A stretch of DNA of 17,838 nt from an uncultured Oscillospiraceae bacterium (lineage in GTDB: Bacteria; Bacillota; Clostridia; Oscillospirales; Acutalibacteraceae). Position 1 is the stretch's first letter. Every line of letters begins with the position of its first letter. The notes under the pieces are model-generated. The model saw only the letters and a list, made by a program, of their open reading frames with translations, was not told the DNA's origin and did no database searches. The DNA is taken from positions 1-17,838 of the forward strand of contig UQRS01000044.1 in NCBI GenBank assembly GCA_900543525.1, given 5' to 3'. This document shows positions 1-7,110 of this stretch, piece after piece. Made by a program: the position numbers and the translations under genes.

Positions 1-587
1 TTGCCGACGCCCGGCTCCCCGATCAGGCAGGGGTTATTCTTGGTCCGGCGGGAGAGAATTTGGATGGTGCGGCCGATTTCGGTATTCCGGCCGATGATGG
101 CGTCCAGCTCGCCCGCCTTTGCCTTGGCAGTCAGATTAGTGCAATACTGGCCGAGGTATTTGCGCTTTTTCTCCTTCGGCTTTTTCTTCTCCCCCTTGCG
201 GGAGGTTTTCTCCCCCTCCTGCTCTGCGGAGGGGACGTTTCCGCCAAAGATGTTGTTGAGGAAAGGAAAAGTCGGCGCGCCGCCGAGAGAAAAGTCCCCC
301 TCTTCCCCATCGGATTCGACAAGGCCGTTTTCCTCCGCGTCCTCCCCATCCTCCGAGAGGCCGGCAGACTCCCCCATCATCTCCATAAAATCGGTCATCT
401 GATCACTCATCATATCGATGTCCTCATCAGAGAGGTTCATCTTCTCCAGCATGTCGTTGATCGGCTTGATCCCGGCCTCCCTCGCGCAGGAGAGGCAAAG
501 CCCCCGCGGCGTGGTCGTATCGCCGTGCACCTCCGAAATAAAGACGACAGCCGGACGTTTTTTGCATTTTGAACAAAGCTTCATCAT
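1..587 (-). CDS. clpE: ClpE-like AAA+ ATPase, N-terminal part (cut by window edge)
   Basis: The minus strand is open from an ATG at 585-587 to the left edge, giving 195 complete codons and no stop. Residues C5, C8, C31 and C34 form a CxxC...CxxC zinc finger like the one at the N terminus of ClpE. A strongly acidic linker (about 79-98) and a Lys/Glu-rich stretch (about 122-143) follow. From residue 144 the typical start of the first Clp ATPase domain appears (IIGRNTEIGRTIQIL), and the sequence is cut inside the Walker A motif GEPGVGK. The double Clp N-repeat of ClpC/ClpA/ClpB is absent. Known role of the family: unfolding of substrates in the cytosol, often for ClpP. The gene lies 111 bases downstream of pgsA and probably has its own promoter. 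No CtsR or CIRCE heat-shock operator was recognised. A second ATG follows directly at 582-584. ClpE versus another zinc-finger Clp ATPase cannot be settled without the missing part. Confidence 0.85.
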   Translation of the reverse strand, partial: MMKLCSKCKKRPAVVFISEVHGDTTTPRGLCLSCAREAGIKPINDMLEKMNLSDEDIDMMSDQMTDFMEMMGESAGLSEDGEDAEENGLVESDGEEGDFSLGGAPTFPFLNNIFGGNVPSAEQEGEKTSRKGEKKKPKEKKRKYLGQYCTNLTAKAKAGELDAIIGRNTEIGRTIQILSRRTKNNPCLIGEPGVG

Positions 588-677
588 GATATAAAAACGC
601 TCCGTTTCCCTTAAAGAAAATGGCTAACCTTCCGGTTTTGCCCCGCTGAATTTTGATAGAGATCCAGCTTAACAAAT

Positions 678-686
678 ATAATAGCA
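678..686 (-). promoter_or_regulatory. Putative extended -10 promoter for the Clp ATPase gene
   Basis: Read on the minus strand the site is TGCTATTAT, matching the extended -10 form TGnTATAAT with one mismatch. It sits just past the pgsA stop and about 90 bases before the Clp start codon. No good -35 box lies at 16-18 bases; TTAACC is only 13 bases upstream. It would allow the chaperone gene to be transcribed apart from the upstream operon. This is inferred from sequence only. Confidence 0.4.
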
Positions 687-698
687 CAGGAGAGGCGG

Positions 699-1250
699 TT
701 AATTTCTTAACTCCCTGTAAATTTTAAAATAATACCCCCCGAAGGAGAAGGCGATGCTGAAAACCGACAGCATAATCAGCGTACCGGTCAGCATCCTCGG
801 CAGGGTGAAAATGTCGGACAGCACCACCGTAAAAACGGTCGCATAGATGATCACGGTCGAAAGCTTTCCCCACCAGCGGGCCGAAGGGGTCTTTTTCACG
901 CCTTTTTTCTTCAGCACAAGTGCGCCGGTCAGCATGGTCAACTCCTTCACAAAGAGGAGAACCGCCATAAAAATCAGGTCATTGTGCCGAAAGCAAAGGC
1001 AGATGAGGACGGTCGCCTGGGTCAGCTTGTCCGCCGCCGGATCCAGGATTTTTCCCAATTCGGAGCACATGTCAAACCGCCGGGCAATAAAGCCGTCGGC
1101 CACATCGGTCAACCCCGAGAGGACAATCACCCCTGCGGCCAGGGCGAAGTGATTCTCCACCCCCTTTGCAAAATACAGCGCGGCAAACACCGGGATCAAA
1201 ATGATCCGGAAAGCCGACAAAAAATTTGGGACAGTCAGCTTCTTGTTCAT
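699..1250 (-). CDS. pgsA: CDP-diacylglycerol-glycerol-3-phosphate 3-phosphatidyltransferase
   Basis: The 183-residue membrane protein carries the complete CDP-alcohol phosphatidyltransferase signature D-x2-DG-x2-AR-x8-G-x3-D-x3-D at D49, D52, G53, A56, R57, G66, D70 and D74. The N terminus (TVPNFLSAFRIILIPVF) and the length are typical of PgsA. The family transfers the phosphatidyl group from CDP-diacylglycerol to glycerol-3-phosphate, the committed step to phosphatidylglycerol, in the cytoplasmic membrane. Several hydrophobic segments are visible. The ATG start is preceded by AGGAGG (1256-1261) at 5 bases. It lies 29 bases downstream of the CvpA gene, so probably in the same transcript. The signature alone does not exclude another CDP-alcohol phosphatidyltransferase such as a cardiolipin synthase variant, but length and N terminus favour PgsA. 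Confidence 0.9.
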   Translation of the reverse strand: MNKKLTVPNFLSAFRIILIPVFAALYFAKGVENHFALAAGVIVLSGLTDVADGFIARRFDMCSELGKILDPAADKLTQATVLICLCFRHNDLIFMAVLLFVKELTMLTGALVLKKKGVKKTPSARWWGKLSTVIIYATVFTVVLSDIFTLPRMLTGTLIMLSVFSIAFSFGGYYFKIYRELRN

Positions 1251-1279
1251 AACTTCCTCCTCGAAAAACGTCCTGTGAT

Positions 1280-1984
1280 TTAATAAAAAAGGCCGAACCG
1301 GCTGAAAAATCCGTAGGCATAGGAGCTGCGCAGCATCTCCTCATTCACGGGGCCGAAGCCGGACGGGTGTATGCAAAACAGCAGGGACAGAACAATACAC
1401 AGCAGATAAACGGCCAGCACACCCTTCAGCAGGCCGAGCAGTCCGCCCAACGCCCGGTTCAGGCTGCCCAGCATGCGAAAACGCAGCAGCCGGTTGAGCC
1501 AGGCGGCCACAAACCGCACGATAAACATCCCCAGTGTAAAGACGGCAGCCACCACGATCCAGCGCAGAATCCCCTTGCAAAGCGGCGCCACCACACTGCG
1601 CACCATCTGCTGTGAGACGGCGGTCTTTCCTTCCCCCACCGCGGAGGTCATGGAGGAGATCACCTGACTCTTGCTGACGCCCATCAGCTCTGCTCCGGCG
1701 GTCAGGAAGGTCGGAAGCTGCTCCCAAACCTCCTCCACCGAGCCGCCGGAGGGAGAAAGAGAGGCGCTTACCACCTCGCTCGTTTTCGCCTCCACCGTGT
1801 CGCTGAGGAAACGGTCGTAAACCCCGTCGGCAATCGGCTGCGAACAGCTCATGGCGATATACAGCATCAAAATCCATCCGACCAGCTCAATTGCCGTGCG
1901 GACAAAGCCCCGCCGTGCCGAACCCCAGACAAACGCAGCCACGATCAGCACCAGCACAATATCCAGAATCAATCCAATTCCCAA
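1280..1984 (-). CDS. CvpA family membrane protein
   Basis: The protein is about 234 residues with two hydrophobic segments near the N terminus, a polar middle part (about 50-140) and two or more hydrophobic segments in the second half (IVVAAVFTLGMFIVRFVAAW and ALGGLLGLLKGVLAVYLLCI). This layout and the LDIVLVLIVAAFVWG...RRGFVRTAIELVGWI start fit the CvpA family, named after E. coli colicin V production; the biochemical role is unknown. An in-frame GTG lies at 1991-1993, but GGAGG (1995-1999) is then only one base away. The TTG at 1982-1984 has a 10-base spacing and is preferred here, so the true start remains somewhat uncertain. The gene follows the DUF5711 gene and precedes pgsA. Association with envelope genes suggests an envelope role, which is inference. 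Confidence 0.85.
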   Translation of the reverse strand: MGIGLILDIVLVLIVAAFVWGSARRGFVRTAIELVGWILMLYIAMSCSQPIADGVYDRFLSDTVEAKTSEVVSASLSPSGGSVEEVWEQLPTFLTAGAELMGVSKSQVISSMTSAVGEGKTAVSQQMVRSVVAPLCKGILRWIVVAAVFTLGMFIVRFVAAWLNRLLRFRMLGSLNRALGGLLGLLKGVLAVYLLCIVLSLLFCIHPSGFGPVNEEMLRSSYAYGFFSRFGLFY

Positions 1985-1994
1985 ATCCGACACA

Positions 1995-1999
1995 CCTCC
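1995..1999 (-). promoter_or_regulatory. Ribosome binding site deciding the cvpA-type start
   Basis: GGAGG on the minus strand stands one base before an in-frame GTG (1991-1993) and ten bases before an in-frame TTG (1982-1984). The short spacing argues against the GTG as initiator and for the TTG. Confidence 0.5.
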
Positions 2000-2022
2000 A
2001 AACAGCGTATCCGCCCTTTACC

Positions 2023-3723
2023 TCAGGATACGGCGTCAGCCGCCCGGCGCTCGGCGGCCGAGGCCGGTGAAATCCGCGAAATCTCCCGCAGGCCGGAAAG
2101 ATAAAGCTTCCCGCCGGCGGCGCCGATGCCGCTTACACTGTAGTCACAATCGGCCGAGGAAGCCGCATTGCCGGAGAAGGTGTAGAACCACACCTTGCTG
2201 TCGCTCAGCAGCGCGACCGAGTCCCCGACGACGCAGACATCCCGGACATTCATCCGAACGGTGAACACGCCGAGGCTGTTTCCCTTTTTATCCAGCAGGC
2301 TGACGCAGTAATCACCCGAGTTGCCCGCCAGCTTATCCACGACCGCGATCCGCTCCTCGGTATTCCGGACGAGATGCAGCGTCCCCGTGGCCTGAACAGC
2401 CGCCTTTTGCGTGCCGTCCCGGTCAAGCAGAAGCACCCGGTCGCTGCATACAATCAGGAAGGAGGAGCCGACCGGCTCAATCGACACGATCGCCCCGCCC
2501 TCAATTACAGCAGAGAAAATCGGCGCGCTCTGCTTTGTATCGAAAAGATAGACCGTCGAGCGGTAGGCGCCGCCCGAAACCGCGACGCCTCCGGCCGCAA
2601 TCCGCCGACCGTTGTCCGATACGCCAACGGCCGTCAGCGTGGTCTCCGCGCTGTACCAGTTAAAAATATTCTCCATTTTTTTATTATATACCTGCAGCTC
2701 ACCGCTGTACTCCACCGAGGATAGTGCAAAGGCCGAGACGCCGCTGCACCCCATTGCGGCATTGTAAATATTGCCGCGCATCGTCCCGGTGTAAAGGACG
2801 CGATCCATATTCTCCACCGAGTAGCCGGTGCCCCCGCGGTCAAAAACCACCAGCCGGGATTCCGACTGAGCGACCGCCGGGTTGGAGAAACCGTGCCGCC
2901 TTACGAAAACCTGCTTGCCGGAGGTGTTGTAGCACTCGTTTTCGCTGCCGCCCACCAGAAGCAGGGTGTCATTTTCGACCTGCAGGCCGGCGGTTCCCTC
3001 CTCCGACGCGAGGAGCGGGAAGCCGCTGCCGCCGCCGATTTTCGCAAAGCTGTTCTGAAAATACTCAACCACGCCGGTCGGCGTCGAAGCCGCCGCCAGC
3101 GCCAGAAGCAGCACCAGCAAGGCGCCAAGGCCGAGCAGAATCCACCGCTGCCGCCGTTTCAGAAGCTTTCGCCCCTCCACCACGGCAAAGGTCGTGTTCC
3201 CTTCAGAATCGACAAATTTCGCCGGGCGGCGCGGCGCGTACCGCTTCACCGGAGGGCGGGATCTGCGCAGCTCCTTTTCACTCATGTGGGACTGACGCTC
3301 CTTTTCGGGCAGGCGGCCGGCCTCCCGCAGGAGCTCGCGCTCCACGTCGGATGAGATCGGCTCGGGTCGGCGCGCCGCCCTTTCCTGAGGCGCCGCCTTG
3401 TCCCGAGAGATTTCCCTGTCCTTAGAGGCCGCCTTATCCCGGGAGGCCGCCGCGTCCTTTTCGCGCAGCGCTTCGGCCCGATCGGCACGGCGGCGCGCGG
3501 CCATCTCCTCATCCCGGCGGCGCTGCTCCTCCCGCTCGCGCTCGCGGAGCAGCTTTTTCTCCCGTCTGGCGTCGGCCGTCTCAGTCGGAAGGACCTGCAC
3601 CGTGGCCGCTTTTTTGGGGGAAGGCTCCGCCTGCTGCGCAGCGGGCTTTCCGGCTGCGGAGCGGCCGCTTACCTGTCGGCCGCGGCTGACCTTTATCCCC
3701 TTTTTCTTTTTATATTCCGGCAT
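2023..3723 (-). CDS. DUF5711-type single-pass membrane protein with extracytoplasmic beta-propeller-like part
   Basis: The protein has 566 residues from the ATG at 3721-3723, set by GGAGGT at a 7-base spacing; an in-frame upstream extension of 30 codons has no such support. Residues 1-120 are rich in Lys, Arg, Glu and Ala with short repeats (SRDKAA twice), so probably disordered or coiled and cytoplasmic. A short proline/basic stretch leads to one hydrophobic helix at about 194-212 (WILLGLGALLVLLLALAAAS). The remaining ~350 residues show repeated strands of the type xLLVGG, LVVFDRGG, VYLFDTKQ and VLLLDRDG, as in WD40/PQQ-like propellers, and would lie outside the membrane. From memory this matches the DUF5711 family, which has no known function. 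It is 47 bases downstream of truA and directly upstream of the CvpA gene. Arrangement and location suggest a link to the envelope, not a known reaction. Confidence 0.75.
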   Translation of the reverse strand: MPEYKKKKGIKVSRGRQVSGRSAAGKPAAQQAEPSPKKAATVQVLPTETADARREKKLLREREREEQRRRDEEMAARRRADRAEALREKDAAASRDKAASKDREISRDKAAPQERAARRPEPISSDVERELLREAGRLPEKERQSHMSEKELRRSRPPVKRYAPRRPAKFVDSEGNTTFAVVEGRKLLKRRQRWILLGLGALLVLLLALAAASTPTGVVEYFQNSFAKIGGGSGFPLLASEEGTAGLQVENDTLLLVGGSENECYNTSGKQVFVRRHGFSNPAVAQSESRLVVFDRGGTGYSVENMDRVLYTGTMRGNIYNAAMGCSGVSAFALSSVEYSGELQVYNKKMENIFNWYSAETTLTAVGVSDNGRRIAAGGVAVSGGAYRSTVYLFDTKQSAPIFSAVIEGGAIVSIEPVGSSFLIVCSDRVLLLDRDGTQKAAVQATGTLHLVRNTEERIAVVDKLAGNSGDYCVSLLDKKGNSLGVFTVRMNVRDVCVVGDSVALLSDSKVWFYTFSGNAASSADCDYSVSGIGAAGGKLYLSGLREISRISPASAAERRAADAVS

Positions 3724-3730
3724 ACCATGC

Positions 3731-3736
3731 ACCTCC
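3731..3736 (-). promoter_or_regulatory. Ribosome binding site of the DUF5711 gene
   Basis: GGAGGT on the minus strand lies 7 bases before the ATG at 3721-3723. It shortens the longer open frame by 30 codons and gives an N terminus beginning MPEYKKKKG. Confidence 0.8.
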
Positions 3737-3770
3737 GCCGCGACGCTCGGGACGCGGCCGTTTTTTCTTT

Positions 3771-4538
3771 TCAGTCCGACAAGCGGGACGGCATTTTCTC
3801 CCCCGCATACCACACCTTTTCAAGGAAAAGTCCCTGGGGCGGCGCGGTCGGCCCCGCCTGCTCCCGGCGGCCGGAGGCAAGAATCTCCGGCAAGGCCTCC
3901 GCCTTCATCCGGCCGGCCAGCACCTCACCCAGCGTGCCGGCGATGATCCGCACCATGTTGTACAAAAATCCGTCGGCCGTGATATAGAGGCGGAGAAACT
4001 CCCCCTCCCCCTCCACATGGCAGTCAAACACCCTGCGGACGGTGTCGGTCACGCTGCTGCCGCTGGCGCAAAAGCCGCGAAAGTCGTGGCGGCCGACAAA
4101 GACTCCGGCCGCGCGGTCGAGCAGGGGCTGATCCGTCCTGTACGGAACCTGCCAGGCGTACCCCTCCAAAAATGGGTCGCGCAGACGCGAGCAGAGTATC
4201 TGATAGCAATAGGTTTTCCCCTCACAGGCGTACCGGGCGTGGAAATCGTCCGCCACCTCCCGGCAGGAAAGGGCGGCGACATCGTCCGGCAGCCGGGTGT
4301 TCAGCGCCAGAGGCAGCCGGTCGGCCGGCATGGGGAGCGCCGCGTCAAAGTGGGCGCAAAACTCTCTGGCGTGGACGCCGGCGTCGGTGCGGCTGCACCC
4401 GGTAAGCCCGGGGCGAACACCCAGCAGACTCTCCATCGCGTCCTGCACGGTCTGCTGAACCGAGCGGGCGTTATTCTGCACCTGCCAGCCGCAGTAGGCC
4501 GTGCCGACATACCGCAGCGTCAGAAGATATCGCGGCAT
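3771..4538 (-). CDS. truA: tRNA pseudouridine(38-40) synthase TruA
   Basis: The 255-residue protein matches TruA through its whole length. The N terminus YLLTLRYVGTAYCGWQ is the family start, the catalytic motif CSRTDAGVHA places the nucleophilic aspartate at D52, and the C-terminal part ends with the typical RREQAGPTAPPQGLFLEKVWY stretch. TruA converts uridines 38-40 in the anticodon stem of many tRNAs to pseudouridine, in the cytosol. The ATG at 4536-4538 is chosen because GGAGGG (4546-4551) lies 7 bases upstream and the protein then starts as in its homologues; an earlier in-frame start would run into ecfT. It begins 4 bases after the ecfT stop, so the two genes are almost certainly cotranscribed, a common arrangement of truA with the ECF module in Bacillota. 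Confidence 0.97.
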   Translation of the reverse strand: MPRYLLTLRYVGTAYCGWQVQNNARSVQQTVQDAMESLLGVRPGLTGCSRTDAGVHAREFCAHFDAALPMPADRLPLALNTRLPDDVAALSCREVADDFHARYACEGKTYCYQILCSRLRDPFLEGYAWQVPYRTDQPLLDRAAGVFVGRHDFRGFCASGSSVTDTVRRVFDCHVEGEGEFLRLYITADGFLYNMVRIIAGTLGEVLAGRMKAEALPEILASGRREQAGPTAPPQGLFLEKVWYAGEKMPSRLSD

Positions 4539-4542
4539 ATTC

Positions 4543-5376
4543 TCACCCTCCGAACAGCGGCAGCGCCTTGTACAAAGCATTCAGCCCGATCACGGCGGCA
4601 CAGAGAAGGATAACGCTCCCCAGCAGCAGCCAGTCCCGGCCGCCGAAGCGCAGCTGCTTCATCCGGCTGCGTCCCTTGCCGCCGTTGTAGCAGCGGCTCT
4701 CCATTGCCTCCGCCAGCTCGTAAGCCCGGCGGAAGGAGGAGATCAGCAGCGGAATCAGGATGGGCAGCATGGCTTTGATCCGTTTGAGCAGGCCGCCGCT
4801 TTCCATATCGGCGCCCCGCGCCTTCTGCGCGCTCATGATCTTCTCGGTCTCCTCAATCAGGGTCGGGATAAACCGCAGCGCGATGGTCATCATCATGGCC
4901 ATGGTATGCACCGCGTTTTTCAGCCCGATGTACCCGAGGGGAGAAAGCAGCAGCTCAATCGCGTCGGTCAGGGCGGTCGGCGTGGTCGTATAGGTCAGCA
5001 AAGCGCTGGCCAGCACCAGCAGAATGATGCGGACAGCGATAAAGGCCGATTGCGCAAGCCCTCCGGTCGTGATCCGGATAAAGCCCCAGTGCACCAGCGT
5101 CGTTCCGCGGTCAACATAAAAGATGTTGATGACCGCCGTAAAAATAATGATGGGCAGAATGGACTTTACATTTTTCAGATAAATTTTCAGCGGCACCCGG
5201 GTCATCAGCATGAAAACAAGAAGAGAGACGACCATCAGCGCCATAGACAGCACGTTTCCCGCCAGAAAAACAAAAACAATATACAAAATGGTAATCAGGA
5301 TCTTTGCCCGCGGGTCAGCCTTGTGGAATGGGGAGTCCGCCGGAAAGAACTGTCCCAGCGTGATGTCCTTAAGCAT
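4543..5376 (-). CDS. ecfT: ECF transporter transmembrane component EcfT
   Basis: The 277-residue membrane protein opens with LGQFFPADSPFHKADPRAKI, the usual EcfT start, followed by several hydrophobic helices (about 26-57, 73-87, 107-130 and 248-266). Two cytoplasmic coupling motifs that contact the ATPases are seen: ARG at 186-188 and a second at 226-230 reading ESRCY, where many homologues have ARG or ARC. EcfT links the two ATPases to interchangeable substrate-binding S components in vitamin and metal importers. The ATG at 5374-5376 overlaps the ecfA2 stop by 8 bases; an upstream TTG would add seven residues not typical of the family. No S component is nearby, as expected for group II shared modules. 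Confidence 0.95.
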   Translation of the reverse strand: MLKDITLGQFFPADSPFHKADPRAKILITILYIVFVFLAGNVLSMALMVVSLLVFMLMTRVPLKIYLKNVKSILPIIIFTAVINIFYVDRGTTLVHWGFIRITTGGLAQSAFIAVRIILLVLASALLTYTTTPTALTDAIELLLSPLGYIGLKNAVHTMAMMMTIALRFIPTLIEETEKIMSAQKARGADMESGGLLKRIKAMLPILIPLLISSFRRAYELAEAMESRCYNGGKGRSRMKQLRFGGRDWLLLGSVILLCAAVIGLNALYKALPLFGG

Positions 5377-6253
5377 GGGCGTCACCCGCCTTTCCAAGTG
5401 CTTTCAGCAAAATCTCCTCCGCCGCGTCGACGGTATAGGCATTCTCCCCGATGAGGAGGCCGCGTGCATGCAGTCCCATGAAAATCCGGGTGATCTGCGG
5501 CACATTGAGGCCGATGGCCGACAGTTCCTCCCCATGGGCATAGACCTTCTCCACCCGGTCGAACATTTTCACCTGACCCTCGGCCATGACCAGCACCCGG
5601 TCGGCCATGCGCGCCATATCCTCCATACTGTGGGAGACGATGATCACGGTCGAGCCGGTGGCCTTCTGATACTCCTTCACGCGGGCGAAAATTTTGTCTC
5701 TCCCGGCCGGGTCGAGGCCGGCGGTCGGCTCATCCAGCACCAGCACATCCGGCTGCATGGCCATCACGCCGGCAATGGCGGCGCGCCGCTTCTCCCCGCC
5801 CGAGAGGTCGAAGGGCGACCGGTCGAGATGCTGCGCCTTTACGCCGACCAGCTCGGCCGTCTCCCGCACGCGGCGGTCGACCTCCTCCGGCGAGAGACCC
5901 ATATTGGTCGGGCCGAAGGCGATGTCCTTATACACCGTCTCCTCAAACAGCTGATACTCGGGATACTGGAACACCAAACCGACCCGGAACCGCACCGAGC
6001 GTATTTCCTTCGGATTTTCCCAAATATCCTTCCCATCGAGCAGCACACGGCCGCTGGTCGGCCGGATCAGCCCGTTCAGATGCTGTATCAGGGTCGATTT
6101 GCCCGAGCCGGTATGCCCGATAATCCCGACAATCTCGCCCTTTTCAATTTCCACATTCACGTCCCGCAGCGCATGCATGGCATAGGGCGTGCCCTCGCCG
6201 TAAATGTAGGATAAATTTTCCACCTTGATGATCGGCAACCCAGTGTCCCTCAT
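5369..6253 (-). CDS. ecfA2: ECF transporter ATPase EcfA2
   Basis: This 294-residue ABC ATPase has Walker A GHTGSGKST at 46-54, the Q-loop glutamine at Q96 (VFQYPEYQLF), signature LSGGEKRR from 150, Walker B ending LVLDEP with D174 and E175, and the switch histidine H208. The VFQYPEYQLFEETVYKDIAFGP stretch is typical of EcfA2/CbiO-type subunits. It powers substrate uptake together with EcfA1 and EcfT at the cytoplasmic face. The ATG overlaps the ecfA1 stop in an ATGA quartet, which indicates translational coupling. Substrate cannot be deduced because specificity lies in S components encoded elsewhere. Confidence 0.95.
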   Translation of the reverse strand: MRDTGLPIIKVENLSYIYGEGTPYAMHALRDVNVEIEKGEIVGIIGHTGSGKSTLIQHLNGLIRPTSGRVLLDGKDIWENPKEIRSVRFRVGLVFQYPEYQLFEETVYKDIAFGPTNMGLSPEEVDRRVRETAELVGVKAQHLDRSPFDLSGGEKRRAAIAGVMAMQPDVLVLDEPTAGLDPAGRDKIFARVKEYQKATGSTVIIVSHSMEDMARMADRVLVMAEGQVKMFDRVEKVYAHGEELSAIGLNVPQITRIFMGLHARGLLIGENAYTVDAAEEILLKALGKAGDAHA

Positions 6254-7092
6254 TTCCCTAAAATCCCGGCGAGAATATCAATGCACTCGTCGGCGTCAAT
6301 GACCCCTTCCGGCAGGTCGACTCCCTTTTTTCGCAGCCGGTAAAACAGCTCGGTCGGCTGCGGCAGGTCGAGGCCGGTTGCCTTGACCGTCTCCACCTGA
6401 GAGAAAACCTCCCGCGGGGTGCCGTCCAGCAGAATTTTCCCCTTGTCCATCACGACCACCCGGTCGGCGCCGGCCGCCTCATCCATATAATGGGTAATCA
6501 GGATGATGGTGATCCCCTTCTCCCGATTGAGGCGGTGAATCGTCTCGATCACGTCGCGGCGGCCGCGCGGGTCAAGCATGGCGGTCGGCTCGTCCAGGAC
6601 GATGCAGTCCGGTTCCATCGCGATAATGCCGGCGATGGCAACCCGCTGCTTCTGCCCGCCCGAAAGCTTGTGGGGCGCGTGATCCTTATACTCGTACATT
6701 CCGACCGTGCGCAGCGCCTCCTCCACCCGGCGGCGGATCTCCTCCGGCGGAAGGCCGAGATTCTCCGGCCCGAAGGCGACATCCTCCTCTACCACGGTGG
6801 CGACCAGCTGGTTGTCGGGATTTTGAAAAACCATGCCGACCTTCTGATGGACGGAGATATCCAGCCCCTCATCGGCCGTGTCCATCCCGTCGACCAGCAC
6901 CCGACCCTCCTGCGGCCGGTTCAGCCCGTTGAACAGCTTGGCCAGGGTCGATTTGCCCGAGCCGTTGTGCCCCAGAATCGCAGTAAACGAGCCGCGTTCG
7001 ATGGAAATATGAAAATGTTCCAATGTGCGGGGCGCGTTCTCCTCCTCGCTGTAAGAGAAGGTGACGTCCTCGACTTTAATAATTTCATCCAT
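6250..7092 (-). CDS. ecfA1: ECF transporter ATPase EcfA1
   Basis: The 280-residue ABC ATPase shows Walker A GHNGSGKST at 41-49, Q-loop VFQNPDNQLVATVVEEDVAFGPEN (Q90), signature LSGGQKQR from 143, Walker B CIVLDEPTAM with D167 and E168, and the switch histidine H201. The VFQNPDNQ stretch identifies the EcfA1 type, which pairs with EcfA2. It is the first gene of the three-gene ECF module and lies 18 bases after the methyltransferase stop. The start region has only a modest AGGA-type ribosome binding site about 9 bases upstream of the ATG. Confidence 0.95.
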   Translation of the reverse strand: MDEIIKVEDVTFSYSEEENAPRTLEHFHISIERGSFTAILGHNGSGKSTLAKLFNGLNRPQEGRVLVDGMDTADEGLDISVHQKVGMVFQNPDNQLVATVVEEDVAFGPENLGLPPEEIRRRVEEALRTVGMYEYKDHAPHKLSGGQKQRVAIAGIIAMEPDCIVLDEPTAMLDPRGRRDVIETIHRLNREKGITIILITHYMDEAAGADRVVVMDKGKILLDGTPREVFSQVETVKATGLDLPQPTELFYRLRKKGVDLPEGVIDADECIDILAGILGK

Positions 7093-7110
7093 TGTGATAA
7101 ATCCTTTTTT

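Noticed and set aside
588..698. CtsR or CIRCE heat-shock operator before the Clp gene
   Set aside because: No GGTCAAA tandem heptads and no TTAGCACTC inverted repeat are present.
4501..6214. Plus-strand open frames of 317 and 334 codons opposite ecfT and ecfA2
   Set aside because: They lie on the complement of conserved transporter genes and show no recognisable domain or start signal.
7093..7110. Riboswitch or separate promoter before the ECF module
   Set aside because: Only 18 bases separate ecfA1 from the methyltransferase gene; there is no room for a leader.
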